Of a stretch of 64,000 nucleotides of DNA, positions 1 through 9,097 are shown in pieces. This DNA comes from CALFVT01 sp039989855 (GTDB lineage Bacteria > Pseudomonadota > Alphaproteobacteria > Caulobacterales > Maricaulaceae). The stretch covers positions 62,001 to 126,000 of the forward strand of contig JBDXGZ010000001.1 of the NCBI GenBank assembly GCA_039989855.1. The letters are read 5' to 3'. The position numbers and the translations under genes were made by a program. The notes under the pieces are model-generated. The model ran no database searches, was not told the origin of the DNA, and worked only from the letters and a program-made list of their open reading frames with translations. Numbering within the stretch: the stretch's first letter is position 1; every line of letters starts with the position of its first letter.

Positions 1-1002
1 GTTCGGCCTGAAGCCTCTATTCAAATTGTTCTAACGGGTCACTATGACACGGTTTTTCCCAAGGATAGCCATTTTCAAACGCCGACTTTCTTAGATGATA
101 ACGCACTCAACGGGCCGGGTGTCGCCGATATGAAAGGCGGAATTATTGTCATGCTGGAAGCTTTAAAGGCGTTTGAGACTCACGAAATGGCGGCGAATGT
201 TGGGTATAATATACTTCTTAGCCCAGATGAGGAAATTGGCTCTCCGGGTTCAGCCGCACCGCTCGCGGATCTCGGACGGGCAGCGCACTTGGGTCTCACC
301 TATGAGCCTGCATTAGCGGATGGTTCCCTCGCAGGGGTGCGTAAGGGAAGCGGGAATTTCACCTATATAATAAAGGGAAAGGCGGCTCATGCGGGGCGTG
401 AACACCATTTGGGGCGTAATGCCATTGTGGCTATGTCTAAAGTCGCTTTGGCGCTCGACGCCCTAAATGGGCAGCGGGATGGGGTTACATTTAATATGGC
501 TAAAATTGACGGCGGAGGCGCGGTCAATATTGTGCCAGATCTCGCCATTGGTCGTTTTAATGTCCGCGTAAAAGCGGAAGATGATATGCCGTGGGTGTTG
601 GAGCAAATGGACATTATTCGCGCTGACATGGATGCCCAAGATGGTTTGACCGCAGAATTGAAAGGTAAGTTCACACGCCCGCCAAAGCCGATGGCACCTG
701 CTAATGAGCAAGTGTTTGAATGGGTACGGGCGGCGGGTGCGGCGCTTGGGCAACAGATAAAATGGTCGCCAAGTGGCGGGGTATGTGAGGGGAATAACCT
801 ATGGGCGTCTGGCTGTCCAAATGTTGATACGCTTGGCGTGCGAGGTGGTCATATACATTCAGATCAGGAATATTTACTGCTTGATAGTCTGAGTGAGCGA
901 GCGCAATTATCAGCTCTCATTTTAATGAAAATCGCTTCAGGTGATTTTGATGCAATTAAGGTTAAAACTATGGCGACATCTACTGAGGTTGAAGCATGTT
1001 AA
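1..1002 (+). CDS. M20 family metallopeptidase (glutamate carboxypeptidase-like), 5'-truncated by window
   Basis: The frame is open from base 1, so the start lies upstream; 333 residues are visible. The di-zinc M20 signature is complete: GHYDT (His14, Asp16), GPGVADMKGG (bridging Asp43), the catalytic PDEE pair (Glu77-Glu78), a YEPA glutamate, and a C-terminal RGGHIHSD histidine. These spacings resemble carboxypeptidase G2, which cleaves C-terminal glutamate. It overlaps astA by 7 bases, so it is translated with the arginine succinyltransferase genes. No astE (M14-type succinylglutamate desuccinylase) is seen here. I infer that this enzyme may release succinate from N-succinylglutamate as the last step of the pathway. 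The family call is firm; the substrate is inferred. Confidence 0.9.
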   Translation, partial: VRPEASIQIVLTGHYDTVFPKDSHFQTPTFLDDNALNGPGVADMKGGIIVMLEALKAFETHEMAANVGYNILLSPDEEIGSPGSAAPLADLGRAAHLGLTYEPALADGSLAGVRKGSGNFTYIIKGKAAHAGREHHLGRNAIVAMSKVALALDALNGQRDGVTFNMAKIDGGGAVNIVPDLAIGRFNVRVKAEDDMPWVLEQMDIIRADMDAQDGLTAELKGKFTRPPKPMAPANEQVFEWVRAAGAALGQQIKWSPSGGVCEGNNLWASGCPNVDTLGVRGGHIHSDQEYLLLDSLSERAQLSALILMKIASGDFDAIKVKTMATSTEVEAC

Positions 1003-2012
1003 TAGCAAGACCTGCGACACTTAAAGATGGCCCTGCTTTAATTGAATTAGCGAAACAAGCGGGGCCAGGATTTACGTCTTTGGCTGTTTCTGAGGATGCA
1101 TTGTTAAGCCGCCTTAAACGCTCTATTGCAACCTTTGGGTCCCCATCTGGAAGACGCCCAGACGATATTTATATGCTGATGTTAGAGGATTTAGAAACTG
1201 AAAAGGTCGTGGGCCTTAGCGCTGTAAAAGCCATGATTGGCATTAAGGATCCGTTCTTCAATTTTCGAATTTTGAAGATCGCTCAAAATTCAAATGTGGT
1301 TGCCCGCCGATTTGATATGGATGTGTTGATCATGGTCAATGATTATGGTGGCTCAACCGAAGTGGGGTCGCTCTTTGTTTCAGCAGATTCGCGGGGCACA
1401 GGAGCCGGGCGGCTTATTTCGCAATCACGCTATATGTTGATGGCGACCGAACCAGAACGGTTTGGAGATCAGGTTATTTCCGAGTTACGGGGGCATGTGG
1501 AGCCAGACGGGACCGCGCCTTTTTGGGAAGCTATAGGCCGCAAGTTCTTTCAAATGGACTTTAAAGAAGCGGACCAAATTTCAGCATCAAAAGACAATCA
1601 ATTTATTATCGACCTGATGCCCAAACATCCGATTTATGTGGAACTCCTAGCAGAGGAAGCTAAGTCTGTTATTGCGCAAACACATCCCGAAGGTGTCGGT
1701 GCACGCCGCCTGTTAGAAAAAGAAGGATTTCGTTTTGACGGCGTAATTGATATTTTCGATGCGGGCCCTTTAGTCAGCTGTCCACGACATGACCTTGAAA
1801 CGATTAAAACCTCACGCCATGTGAAAGTTATTGCGCAAGATAAAATATCAGATAGTTGCGGTAAAGCTCTGATTTCAAATGATAGATTATCTGATTTTAG
1901 GTCTATCGTAGCACCGTTTAAGTGGTCTAATTCGGATATTATGATTTCACGAGGGGCTTATGATGCGCTTAAGATTTCGGATAATCATATTGTCAGGATT
2001 TGTGAATTATGA
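996..2012 (+). CDS. astA: Arginine N-succinyltransferase
   Basis: First enzyme of the AST pathway: transfers succinyl from succinyl-CoA to the alpha-amino group of arginine, in the cytosol. The 338-residue length matches the AstA family (about 340). The N-terminus (MLIARPATLKDGPALIELA) and the GNAT-like core with SLFVSADSRGTGAGRLIS near residues 125-142 are typical. The ATG lies inside the end of the upstream M20 gene, and the TGA stop overlaps the astD start (ATGA), so translation is coupled. The order M20-astA-astD-astB forms one operon. No ornithine/succinylornithine aminotransferase (astC) is in the visible part; it may lie upstream of the window. Confidence 0.95.
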   Translation: MLIARPATLKDGPALIELAKQAGPGFTSLAVSEDALLSRLKRSIATFGSPSGRRPDDIYMLMLEDLETEKVVGLSAVKAMIGIKDPFFNFRILKIAQNSNVVARRFDMDVLIMVNDYGGSTEVGSLFVSADSRGTGAGRLISQSRYMLMATEPERFGDQVISELRGHVEPDGTAPFWEAIGRKFFQMDFKEADQISASKDNQFIIDLMPKHPIYVELLAEEAKSVIAQTHPEGVGARRLLEKEGFRFDGVIDIFDAGPLVSCPRHDLETIKTSRHVKVIAQDKISDSCGKALISNDRLSDFRSIVAPFKWSNSDIMISRGAYDALKISDNHIVRICEL

Positions 2013-3490
2013 CGTTAGATCAGCTAAATGGAAATTCGCTTATAGGCGGCGTGTGGAATCAGGGGGTAGGCCCGTCCTTTGAGAGTGTGAACCCATCTGA
2101 TGAAAGCCCTTTATGGCTAGGGCATATGTCATCATCTGAACAGGTTCAGGCGGCATTTGTTTCAGCTAAAGCAGCGTTTCCCGCGTGGTCTCGCACGCCG
2201 CTTGAAGATCGCTTGGCTTGCGTTCAACGGTTCAAAAATTTAGCTCTAGAGAATCGCGTTTTTATGGCAGAACTTATCGCGCGCGAAACGGGGAAACTGA
2301 TTTGGGACGCGAACGGCGAGGCGGGTGCGCTCGCGTCAAAGGTCGATATTTCTGCAGAGGCTTACGCAAACCGAACGGGCGATGATAAGCGAGATGTCGC
2401 CTTTGGTCGTGCGGAACTTCAACATCGTGCCCATGGCGTTATGGCGGTTTTGGGACCGTATAATTTTCCAGCCCACTTGCCGAATGGTCAAATCATTCCT
2501 GCGCTCCTTGCAGGTAACACAATCGTTTTTAAACCGAGCGAATTAACGCCGGCTGTCGGTGAAGCTTTAATCCGACTTTATCAAGCGGCAGGGTTCCCAG
2601 ATGGTGTCATTAATTTGGTTCAAGGCGGACGAAATGTTGGGGTGTCTATTTTAGACAGTAAAAATTTAGACGGTCTGTTGTTTACTGGATCTGCGAATAC
2701 AGGAACCTTCATTCATAAGCATTTTGGCGGCCGTCCTGACATTATCCTTGCCCTTGAAATGGGTGGTAATAATCCACTAATTATTTGGGAAACGGAAGAT
2801 ACCCAAGCGGCGGCCAGCCTTGCGGTACAATCGGCCTTTGCGTCGTCGGGGCAGCGATGTACCTGTGCACGGCGGATAATTCTCCCAACGGGCGCGGCCG
2901 GTGACGGGGTCTTTTCTGAGATTTTAACACAAACCAAAGCGCTTAAAGTCGGTGCATGGGATGATGACAGCGCCAATATTGGCCCGCTCGTGAGCGCTAC
3001 TACGGCGGTGCAAGTCATAAGTCAGGCTGAACGATTATTAGCTCTAGGTGCGACTCCACTGTTAGCGGCGCAACTTTCGTCCAAGGGGGACGCGTTTGTC
3101 CAACCCGCTATTTATGATGTGACAGGGTGCGATGTCCCTGACGCGGAGATATTTGGCCCCGTTTTGCAAATCATTCGTGTTGATGATTGGGACGCCGCGA
3201 TCACGACAGCGAATGATACGCGTTTTGGTTTAGCCGCAGGATTGATCTCCGACAATCATGCTTTATGGCAGGGGTTTCGCCGTGACATTCGTGCTGGTGT
3301 GGTGAATTTTAACCGACCCACAACAGGCGCTGCGAGTTTTCTTCCGTTTGGTGGCCCTGGTTTTTCTGGCAACCATAATCCAGGCGCTTATTACGCTGCA
3401 GATTTTTGTGCGTGGCCAATGTCGTCGCAAATCGCGGACGCCCCGCAATATTTACCGCTTCAAGGACCACAACACGGATCAAAATCATGA
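2009..3490 (+). CDS. astD: Succinylglutamate-semialdehyde dehydrogenase
   Basis: NAD-dependent aldehyde dehydrogenase (493 residues) that oxidises N-succinylglutamate semialdehyde to N-succinylglutamate. Visible ALDH landmarks are YNFPAHLPNG (Asn152), the general-base motif LEMGGNN (Glu250), the nucleophile in SSGQRCTCARR (Cys284) and EIFGPVLQ near the C-terminal third. The start is fixed by the ATGA overlap with astA, and its own TGA overlaps the astB ATG. Neighbouring astA and astB set the substrate; from sequence alone it would only be an ALDH superfamily member. Confidence 0.95.
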   Translation: MTLDQLNGNSLIGGVWNQGVGPSFESVNPSDESPLWLGHMSSSEQVQAAFVSAKAAFPAWSRTPLEDRLACVQRFKNLALENRVFMAELIARETGKLIWDANGEAGALASKVDISAEAYANRTGDDKRDVAFGRAELQHRAHGVMAVLGPYNFPAHLPNGQIIPALLAGNTIVFKPSELTPAVGEALIRLYQAAGFPDGVINLVQGGRNVGVSILDSKNLDGLLFTGSANTGTFIHKHFGGRPDIILALEMGGNNPLIIWETEDTQAAASLAVQSAFASSGQRCTCARRIILPTGAAGDGVFSEILTQTKALKVGAWDDDSANIGPLVSATTAVQVISQAERLLALGATPLLAAQLSSKGDAFVQPAIYDVTGCDVPDAEIFGPVLQIIRVDDWDAAITTANDTRFGLAAGLISDNHALWQGFRRDIRAGVVNFNRPTTGAASFLPFGGPGFSGNHNPGAYYAADFCAWPMSSQIADAPQYLPLQGPQHGSKS

Positions 3491-4821
3491 TCTACCGCGA
3501 AGCTAACTTTGACGGTCTTATGGGGCCAACTCATAATTATGGGGGCCTATCTGATGGGAACCTTGCCTCGGCGCGTCATTCAGGGTTGATATCTCACCCT
3601 AAAGAAGGAGCTTTGCAAGGCCTGTCTAAAATGGCGTCTATGCATGCGCGCGGCTTATGGCAAGGATGGCTCCCGCCGCATCAACGTCCTTACTTGCCGT
3701 TCTTGCGGTCTATGGGAATGAGCGGAAGTGATGAAAACCTATGGGAGCAAGGCTGGGCGAAGGCTCCCCAAATTATGAAGAATATGTTGTCGGCGTCCCC
3801 CATGTGGTGCGCCAACGCCGCGATCATTAGCCCATCTGTAGACACGCAAGATGGTCAGTTGCATCTCACACCCGCCAACCTATCGACTATGTTGCACCGT
3901 TCCATTGAGAGCGGGCAGACGCAGGCGAGTTTAAAAGCGGCCTTTCCGTTTTCGCGCGTTCACGACGCTTTACCCTTACAGTCCATTATGGCTGATGAGG
4001 GCGCGGCTAATCATGTCCGACTCTGCGGGGATAGAGGCGAACAGGGGGTCGAAATTTTCGTCTTTGGTCGTGAAGGAACGGCTCCGTCGAAAAGCGCATT
4101 TCCCGCGCGTCAAACGCGCGAATCTTGCGAAGCGATTATTTCGGCCCACGGGTTACGGAGTGAGCGGAGCTGTCTAGCGCGGCAAAGCGATGTGGCCATT
4201 GAAGCGGGGGCGTTCCATAATGATGTGGTCTGTGTTGGCGCACTTAATACTCTGTTTTATCATGAGGATGCCTTTGCTGACACGCCTAAGCTCCAAGCGG
4301 ATATTCGCCGCGCTGCGGAGGGGCTGTTTGAGCCGTTATTTGTTGAAGTTCCTCGTGATCAAGTGCCTCTTAAAGACGCGATACAATCCTATCTATTCAA
4401 TTCGATGCTGGTAAAATTCCCTAGTAATGATCGTTTGAGCTTAATAGCGCCTATGGAGACATCTGAGATAGAGAGTACGTCCGAATTTTGCCAACAGCTT
4501 GTGGAGGGCAATAACCCGATTGGTGAGGTGATTTATGTGGACGTTCGCCAATCCATGCGAAACGGCGGCGGCCCCGCCTGCCTTCGCTTACGGGTGACCT
4601 TATCAGAGGCAGAATGGGAGCAGACAAATCCAGAGATGAAATGGAGCGCCGAAATTCATGAGCGTTTATCCGCTTGGATATCACGTCATTACCGCGAAAC
4701 ACTCGCGCCAGATGACCTACGCGACCCATCATTAATGCGTGAGAGCTTCGCGGCCTTAGATGAGTTGACGCAGATTATGAAATTAGGTTCTGATTTTTAC
4801 CCATTCCAACGGCTTAAGTAA
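3487..4821 (+). CDS. astB: N-succinylarginine dihydrolase
   Basis: Second AST enzyme, converting succinylarginine to succinylornithine, two ammonia and CO2. The 444-residue product has the family opening GLMGPTHNYGGLSDGN and the amidinotransferase-fold triad: Glu171 (ADEGAANH), His244 (GAFHND) and Cys365 (NGGGPACLRL), close to the E. coli positions. I start it at 3487, where the ATG overlaps the astD TGA; the longer open frame upstream runs antiparallel in register with astD and carries no family sequence. It is the last gene of the operon; no hairpin plus T-run terminator is visible behind it. Confidence 0.95.
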   Translation: MIYREANFDGLMGPTHNYGGLSDGNLASARHSGLISHPKEGALQGLSKMASMHARGLWQGWLPPHQRPYLPFLRSMGMSGSDENLWEQGWAKAPQIMKNMLSASPMWCANAAIISPSVDTQDGQLHLTPANLSTMLHRSIESGQTQASLKAAFPFSRVHDALPLQSIMADEGAANHVRLCGDRGEQGVEIFVFGREGTAPSKSAFPARQTRESCEAIISAHGLRSERSCLARQSDVAIEAGAFHNDVVCVGALNTLFYHEDAFADTPKLQADIRRAAEGLFEPLFVEVPRDQVPLKDAIQSYLFNSMLVKFPSNDRLSLIAPMETSEIESTSEFCQQLVEGNNPIGEVIYVDVRQSMRNGGGPACLRLRVTLSEAEWEQTNPEMKWSAEIHERLSAWISRHYRETLAPDDLRDPSLMRESFAALDELTQIMKLGSDFYPFQRLK

Positions 4822-4981
4822 GGTGGCTTTGTAATCTTGAAGCGGCCGTAATCATTATGAATGAAACGGCTGAGAAGTATGTACTCATAGAAATATATGT
4901 GCTTACCCTTAATATGAACATGCGTGAAGATATCGACCATAAGACGCATAAACCATTCATTATAAAAGCCTTCAGCTTGAT

Positions 4982-5006
4982 TGGGGCTTATCGTGAGTGA
5001 GCCCCA
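4982..5006. repeat. Inverted repeat / hairpin upstream of the M48 gene
   Basis: TGGGGCTTA (4982-4990) pairs with TGAGCCCCA (4998-5006), nine base pairs with one G-U and a 7-base loop. No T-run follows on either strand, so it is not an obvious terminator. It lies 85 bases before the M48 start within the 269-base gap after astB. Role unknown. Confidence 0.4.
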
Positions 5007-5090
5007 TACGTAAAAATTGCAGCCATGCCCTATTATCATAGCGTGAAATGGCGTATAGTTATCTTAATGTGAGAGTATTTGGAGGAATAT

Positions 5091-6008
5091 ATGTGTTTTA
5101 GTCATGGGGTCGTCCCGAAAATAGAGCTGAAAAAGCCATCTTTGTCACGTCGTAATGTATTATCAGGTCTTGCTGCTGGAGGAGCTGTTACATCTACGGC
5201 AGGGCTTTCAGGTTGCGCAACTAATTCGGAGACAGGGCGCAAGCAATTCTTGGCATTTGCACCGGGTGAAGCGGCTCTTGGGGACGCGGCTGCTGCGTCT
5301 TGGAGCCAATTGAAAACGCAAACGCCAACGTCGCAAGACCCTCGCTATACGCGCCGGCTCCAAAATATTGGTGACCGTATTTCACGCGGCGCAGGACGTG
5401 GTAATCAACAATGGGATTATGCGGTTTTTGATACGGATACCTTAAATGCATTTGTTTTGCCGGGTAACCGTGTTGGCTTTTATAAAGGTATGATGGATTT
5501 CGCTGATAATGACGACCAAATTGCCGGTGTAATGGGACATGAAGTTGGTCATGTGGCTGGGTCTCATGCTCGTGAACGTTATAGTCTTCAAGTGGCGTCG
5601 CAAGCCGCCGTTGTTGGTACAGCCGTCATCGGTGGTACGGCCTTAAACCGTAGGTGTAATTCTGTACCCGCTGCACAAAAGCAGTCATGCTTGAGTAGTG
5701 CGAATCGTAATACGCAATACCTCGTTCAAGCGATTGGTCTTGGGGCGCAAATTGGCCTTGTTCTTCCGTATTCTCGTCGCCATGAGTCAGAATCTGACTT
5801 ACTGGGTGCTAATTACGCTTATAAATCGGGTTATGATCCTTATCAGAGCGTCAAGCTTTGGGAGAAAATGGCGGCTAATAACCCGAATCGCCCACCTGAG
5901 TTTTTATCGACTCATCCAGATCCAGCAAATCGTGCAAAAACTTTGCATAATTATATCAAGCGTCAAGAAGACCTTGGCTCTCAAGGGTTTAATGATATTC
6001 GAACTTAA
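5091..6008 (+). CDS. M48 family metalloprotease, TAT-exported lipoprotein
   Basis: 305 residues. The N-terminus has a twin-arginine motif SRRNVLSG (Arg20-Arg21), a short hydrophobic stretch and a lipobox LSGC (Cys42), so the product should be exported folded and lipid-anchored. The zinc motif HEVGH is at residues 150-154, and an ESESD motif near 232-236 supplies the third ligand in the M48 manner. This places it with the periplasmic M48 group (BepA/LoiP-like) that handles outer-membrane protein quality control; that role is inferred. I choose ATG 5091, six bases after GGAGGA, over an in-frame TTG at 5079 that would lie inside the ribosome site. Confidence 0.88.
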   Translation: MCFSHGVVPKIELKKPSLSRRNVLSGLAAGGAVTSTAGLSGCATNSETGRKQFLAFAPGEAALGDAAAASWSQLKTQTPTSQDPRYTRRLQNIGDRISRGAGRGNQQWDYAVFDTDTLNAFVLPGNRVGFYKGMMDFADNDDQIAGVMGHEVGHVAGSHARERYSLQVASQAAVVGTAVIGGTALNRRCNSVPAAQKQSCLSSANRNTQYLVQAIGLGAQIGLVLPYSRRHESESDLLGANYAYKSGYDPYQSVKLWEKMAANNPNRPPEFLSTHPDPANRAKTLHNYIKRQEDLGSQGFNDIRT

Positions 6009-6077
6009 TTTCAATTTCGATGAAAAACAGGCTTGAAGCTCTACGGGGCTTCGGCTAAAGAGCGTCTTCTTTATTAA

Positions 6078-6154
6078 GCCGCCTTAGCTCAGTTGGTTAG
6101 AGCGCTGGTTTGTGGAACCAGAGGTCCTCAGTTCAAACCTGAGAGGCGGTACCA
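6078..6154 (+). tRNA. tRNA-His (anticodon GTG)
   Basis: Full cloverleaf: acceptor stem 6078-6084 with 6144-6150 (first pair G-U), D arm from 6087, anticodon stem CTGGT/ACCAG with anticodon GTG at 6112-6114, TTCAAAC T loop, and encoded CCA at 6152-6154. The base before the acceptor is A, not G, and the discriminator is A73. This departs from the usual bacterial G-1:C73 and matches the derived state of many alphaproteobacteria. Confidence 0.97.
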
Positions 6155-6238
6155 TTTTTATCTCCTAAAAATCCACTTTTACGTATCTGTAAACTTCCCG
6201 TTTACCCTGTTCGGCTTAGTCTGTTCTTGGAGCACACT

Positions 6239-7369
6239 ATGACCCAAACGCAATCAATGACTTTTAATGAAGATGATGTTCGCATGGCCGTGCGTCATCC
6301 AGATATGAATATGAGAGTGTTGGCTACGCAGCGCGTATGTCGTCATATTCGCAAAGGTCTTGAACCGTCAGATCGTGACTTCGCTCATAAGGTTTTACAT
6401 CATATTATGACGGATGCAGCGTCTATGGTGAGGCGTGCTTTAGCGGTAACCCTAAGAAATTCTCCCGAACTTCCCCGCGCCATAGCGCGAAAGTTGATTG
6501 CGGATGTTGATAATATAGCTGTGCCCGTTTTGACGGAATCACCTGTTTTGACCGATGATGATCTCTTACTCGTGTTAAAGTCAAAAGCGGCGGCTAAAGT
6601 TAGAGCTATCGCAAACCGACCAAAGGTCTCAGGTACAGTAGTTGAAGAAGTCGTGCGGCTTGGGGATAATATAGCAATAGCAAATATCGCTGCGAATGAC
6701 GGGGCTGAGCTTAGCACACAAACAGCGACAAAAATACTAAACCTTTATCATAGTGATGATTTGATTAAATCGGCTTTCATAGACCGGCATGATTTACCAC
6801 CACACGTCGCCGAAAAGCTTTTAGCGCTCGTGAGTGAGGAAGTCGCATGGCGGATTAATAAACGCCACGCTTTGCCTGTTGATATCGCCATTGACCTTGC
6901 AACACGCGCACGCGAACGTGCGTCGATGGAATTATTAGACCAAGTGTGGGTGAGCCGAGATTTAATGGGCTTAGTTGAACGTTTGGACCAAGACGGGCGA
7001 TTGACATTGTCACTCATTATACGGGCCGCAGGATGTGGCCTTATGGCGTTTGTTGAACATGCATTGTCTGTAAAGGGGAATGTCCCATTTGGTAAATCCC
7101 GGTTGATGCTTCATGATAAAGGGCCTTTGGGTGCAAAAGCTTTAGCTGCACGTGCAGGCATGAATGATTTGCAAGCGAGGATATTGCGAGCGGCCTGTGT
7201 GATTTATCATGACCTCGAGGAAACTAGCCAGCTGTATAGCAGAGAACAATTTCAAGCGCGCATGATTGAACGGATTATGACCTTGTCGTTACCATGGAGC
7301 GAGGGTGATGAAGCTTGGTTTATGGAACGGTTAGATGGTCGTCATGGTGACTTTTTAACAGTCCTGTGA
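6239..7369 (+). CDS. DUF2336 domain-containing protein
   Basis: 376 residues, all helical in character, with HEAT-like repeated helices (for example HPDMNMRVLATQRVCRHI and LPRAIARKLIADVDNIAVPV) typical of DUF2336, an almost exclusively alphaproteobacterial family of unknown biochemical function. There is no signal peptide or membrane segment, so it should be cytosolic. ATG 6239 is chosen because TTGGAG at 6227-6232 gives a 6-base ribosome-site spacing; a TTG start at 6227 would overlap that site. It stands alone between tRNA-His and the convergent nadK. Confidence 0.8.
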   Translation: MTQTQSMTFNEDDVRMAVRHPDMNMRVLATQRVCRHIRKGLEPSDRDFAHKVLHHIMTDAASMVRRALAVTLRNSPELPRAIARKLIADVDNIAVPVLTESPVLTDDDLLLVLKSKAAAKVRAIANRPKVSGTVVEEVVRLGDNIAIANIAANDGAELSTQTATKILNLYHSDDLIKSAFIDRHDLPPHVAEKLLALVSEEVAWRINKRHALPVDIAIDLATRARERASMELLDQVWVSRDLMGLVERLDQDGRLTLSLIIRAAGCGLMAFVEHALSVKGNVPFGKSRLMLHDKGPLGAKALAARAGMNDLQARILRAACVIYHDLEETSQLYSREQFQARMIERIMTLSLPWSEGDEAWFMERLDGRHGDFLTVL

Positions 7370-7402
7370 CCGCCTGATTTTATAGATATTGTCTTATAAA
7401 TA

Positions 7403-8182
7403 TTATGTTGCAAACTGCTCTTGTAAAATCTTCTCATCAAGACCCTGTTCTTTATCAAACAGTAGGGTAAGCGACGTATTTAAGTCTTGTTCGATTGTCA
7501 CACGGCGAATGTTGCGTATTTCTTGACTGTCGGCTGTTGCACTGACAGGGCGACGTATGGGGTCAAGGACTTCAAGCTCAACACGCGCATGTGCTTTTAG
7601 GAGCGCGCCTCTCCACCGTCTTGGGCGAAACGCACTAATCGGGGTCAGGGCTAGGATGCCCGCCCCAATTGGCAGTACAGGGCCGTGCGCCGATAGGTTA
7701 TAGGCTGTTGACCCCACGGGAGTTGCTAAAAGGATACCGTCTGCCACGAGTTTTTCTAGTCGAACTTTGTCATCAACGACCACTTTTATATGAGCTGCCT
7801 GGCGTGTTTGGCGGTACAAAGAGACCTCGTTGAAGGCGAGCTCCTTATATATGCCGCCCCGTCCTTCGGCTTTCATTTGTAGAGGGTGAATAGCCGTAGC
7901 CTCTGCAGCTTTTATTCTTTCTGGTAGATTTTCGATCTGAAACTCATTCATCAAAAAGCCAACAGTGCCCCTATTCATTCCGTAAATAGGGAGGCCACGC
8001 TTGAGTAAAGGCATATGGCGGCGGAGCGTCTGCAACATAAACCCATCGCCTCCTAAGGGAACTAAAATATCGGCATTCCCCGCATCATGATTGCCGTATT
8101 TTTCAGACAATATTGAAAGAGCTTCTTTGGCTTCAGGTTTTTGACTGGCCATGAAGGCATATTTTTTTTCACGCTTGGACAT
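7403..8182 (-). CDS. nadK: NAD kinase
   Basis: Phosphorylates NAD to NADP. The 259-residue length fits the short proteobacterial type. The key motifs are LGGDGFML near residues 43-50 (GGDG phosphate loop), GMNRGTVGFL, the FNEVSL NE motif near 117-122, and a TPVGSTAYNLSA motif near 154-165. It converges with the DUF2336 gene (33-base gap) and diverges from the outer-membrane-like gene at 8267. A perfect 16-base palindrome lies 4 bases before its ATG and could control it. Confidence 0.95.
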   Translation of the reverse strand: MSKREKKYAFMASQKPEAKEALSILSEKYGNHDAGNADILVPLGGDGFMLQTLRRHMPLLKRGLPIYGMNRGTVGFLMNEFQIENLPERIKAAEATAIHPLQMKAEGRGGIYKELAFNEVSLYRQTRQAAHIKVVVDDKVRLEKLVADGILLATPVGSTAYNLSAHGPVLPIGAGILALTPISAFRPRRWRGALLKAHARVELEVLDPIRRPVSATADSQEIRNIRRVTIEQDLNTSLTLLFDKEQGLDEKILQEQFAT

Positions 8183-8186
8183 ACCG

Positions 8187-8202
8187 CCACGTATATACGT
8201 GG
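8187..8202. promoter_or_regulatory. Perfect 16-base palindrome (operator candidate) in the nadK/OMP divergent region
   Basis: CCACGTATATACGTGG is its own reverse complement. It sits 4 bases upstream of the nadK ATG and 64 bases before the divergent ATG at 8267. The centre TATATA could also serve as a -10 element on either strand. Function as an operator is inferred from symmetry and position. Confidence 0.45.
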
Positions 8203-8266
8203 TTTAAGCGAACAGGAAGGGGGGCTATGAAATAAATTAAATGAACTACAGACGGGGACTGTGGAC

Positions 8267-9076
8267 ATGCGGATATATTTTATACTAGGACTCTTTGTTG
8301 CTTGGGTTAGTCTAATGGGTGTGCCAGCTTATGCGGGCGCATGGACGCTTAACCCAAAAGAAAGATTGTTAATTTCAACGACAATCATTGACCGCGCAGA
8401 TAGCACGTTTGGACCGGCTGTTGATGAAGATATAGATCCAAATTTCAATAAGCTTGAAACAGCAATTTATATTGAACAAGGCCTGACTCCGAAAGTTACA
8501 TTAGTTGGACAATCGTCTTTTCAAACAGTGAGTTTTAACAATGGGGTCGAACAAGTTGATTTTAACGGATTTGGAAATTCTTCTTTTGGCGTACGCTACG
8601 CGGTTTACGAATCAGTAAAGCAGGTGGTTTCTTTTGAGACCCACGGTGTGATAAGCGGCGGAGGGGAAGATATACCCGATGGAGATCTTGGACGTGGAGG
8701 CGTGTCTATTGAACTCAGAGGTCTTTATGGGCGCAATATTAAGCTTGGCAAAGTGCCATCCTTTATCGATTTTCAAGTCGCAGGGCGGTCCCGCTTCAAC
8801 AATGACCCCATCAAATGGCGAAGTGCCTTAACGGGTGGGCTCAACTTATCAGATAGGTTTTTGCTTTTAGGGCAGGGGTTTTATACGCAAAATGATGAAA
8901 CACTTGAAGACCCCTTGGATCCTGTCTTTTCAACAAAATCTCTAAAGGGCCAAGTCTCGGCTGTTTATTGGGTGAACCCTAAATATGGACTCCAAATAGG
9001 GGCCTTTAAAACTCTATGGGGGCAAAATGTGGTGGGCGAAGAGGCGCTTATAATCGGGTTATGGCAAAAATATTGA
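8267..9076 (+). CDS. Predicted outer-membrane beta-barrel protein, function unknown
   Basis: 269 residues. A signal peptide is clear (MRIYFILGLFVAWVSLMG, then PAYAGAW with a plausible AYA cleavage). The mature part alternates polar and hydrophobic residues with many short strands, and ends in LWQKY, an aromatic-rich end like that of barrel proteins. No cysteines appear in the mature part. I do not recognise a named family. ATG 8267 is preferred over GTG 8261 because GGGGA at 8254-8258 gives an 8-base spacing to the ATG and only 2 to the GTG. It converges with the cytochrome c gene (21-base gap). Confidence 0.7.
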   Translation: MRIYFILGLFVAWVSLMGVPAYAGAWTLNPKERLLISTTIIDRADSTFGPAVDEDIDPNFNKLETAIYIEQGLTPKVTLVGQSSFQTVSFNNGVEQVDFNGFGNSSFGVRYAVYESVKQVVSFETHGVISGGGEDIPDGDLGRGGVSIELRGLYGRNIKLGKVPSFIDFQVAGRSRFNNDPIKWRSALTGGLNLSDRFLLLGQGFYTQNDETLEDPLDPVFSTKSLKGQVSAVYWVNPKYGLQIGAFKTLWGQNVVGEEALIIGLWQKY

Positions 9077-9097
9077 AAATAAGACCTATATGTAACG

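Noticed and set aside
4797..5039. 80-residue minus-strand open frame after astB
   Set aside because: No ribosome site, overlaps the end of astB, and no recognisable family; the hairpin at 4982 lies inside it. Left unannotated, though its composition is not absurd.
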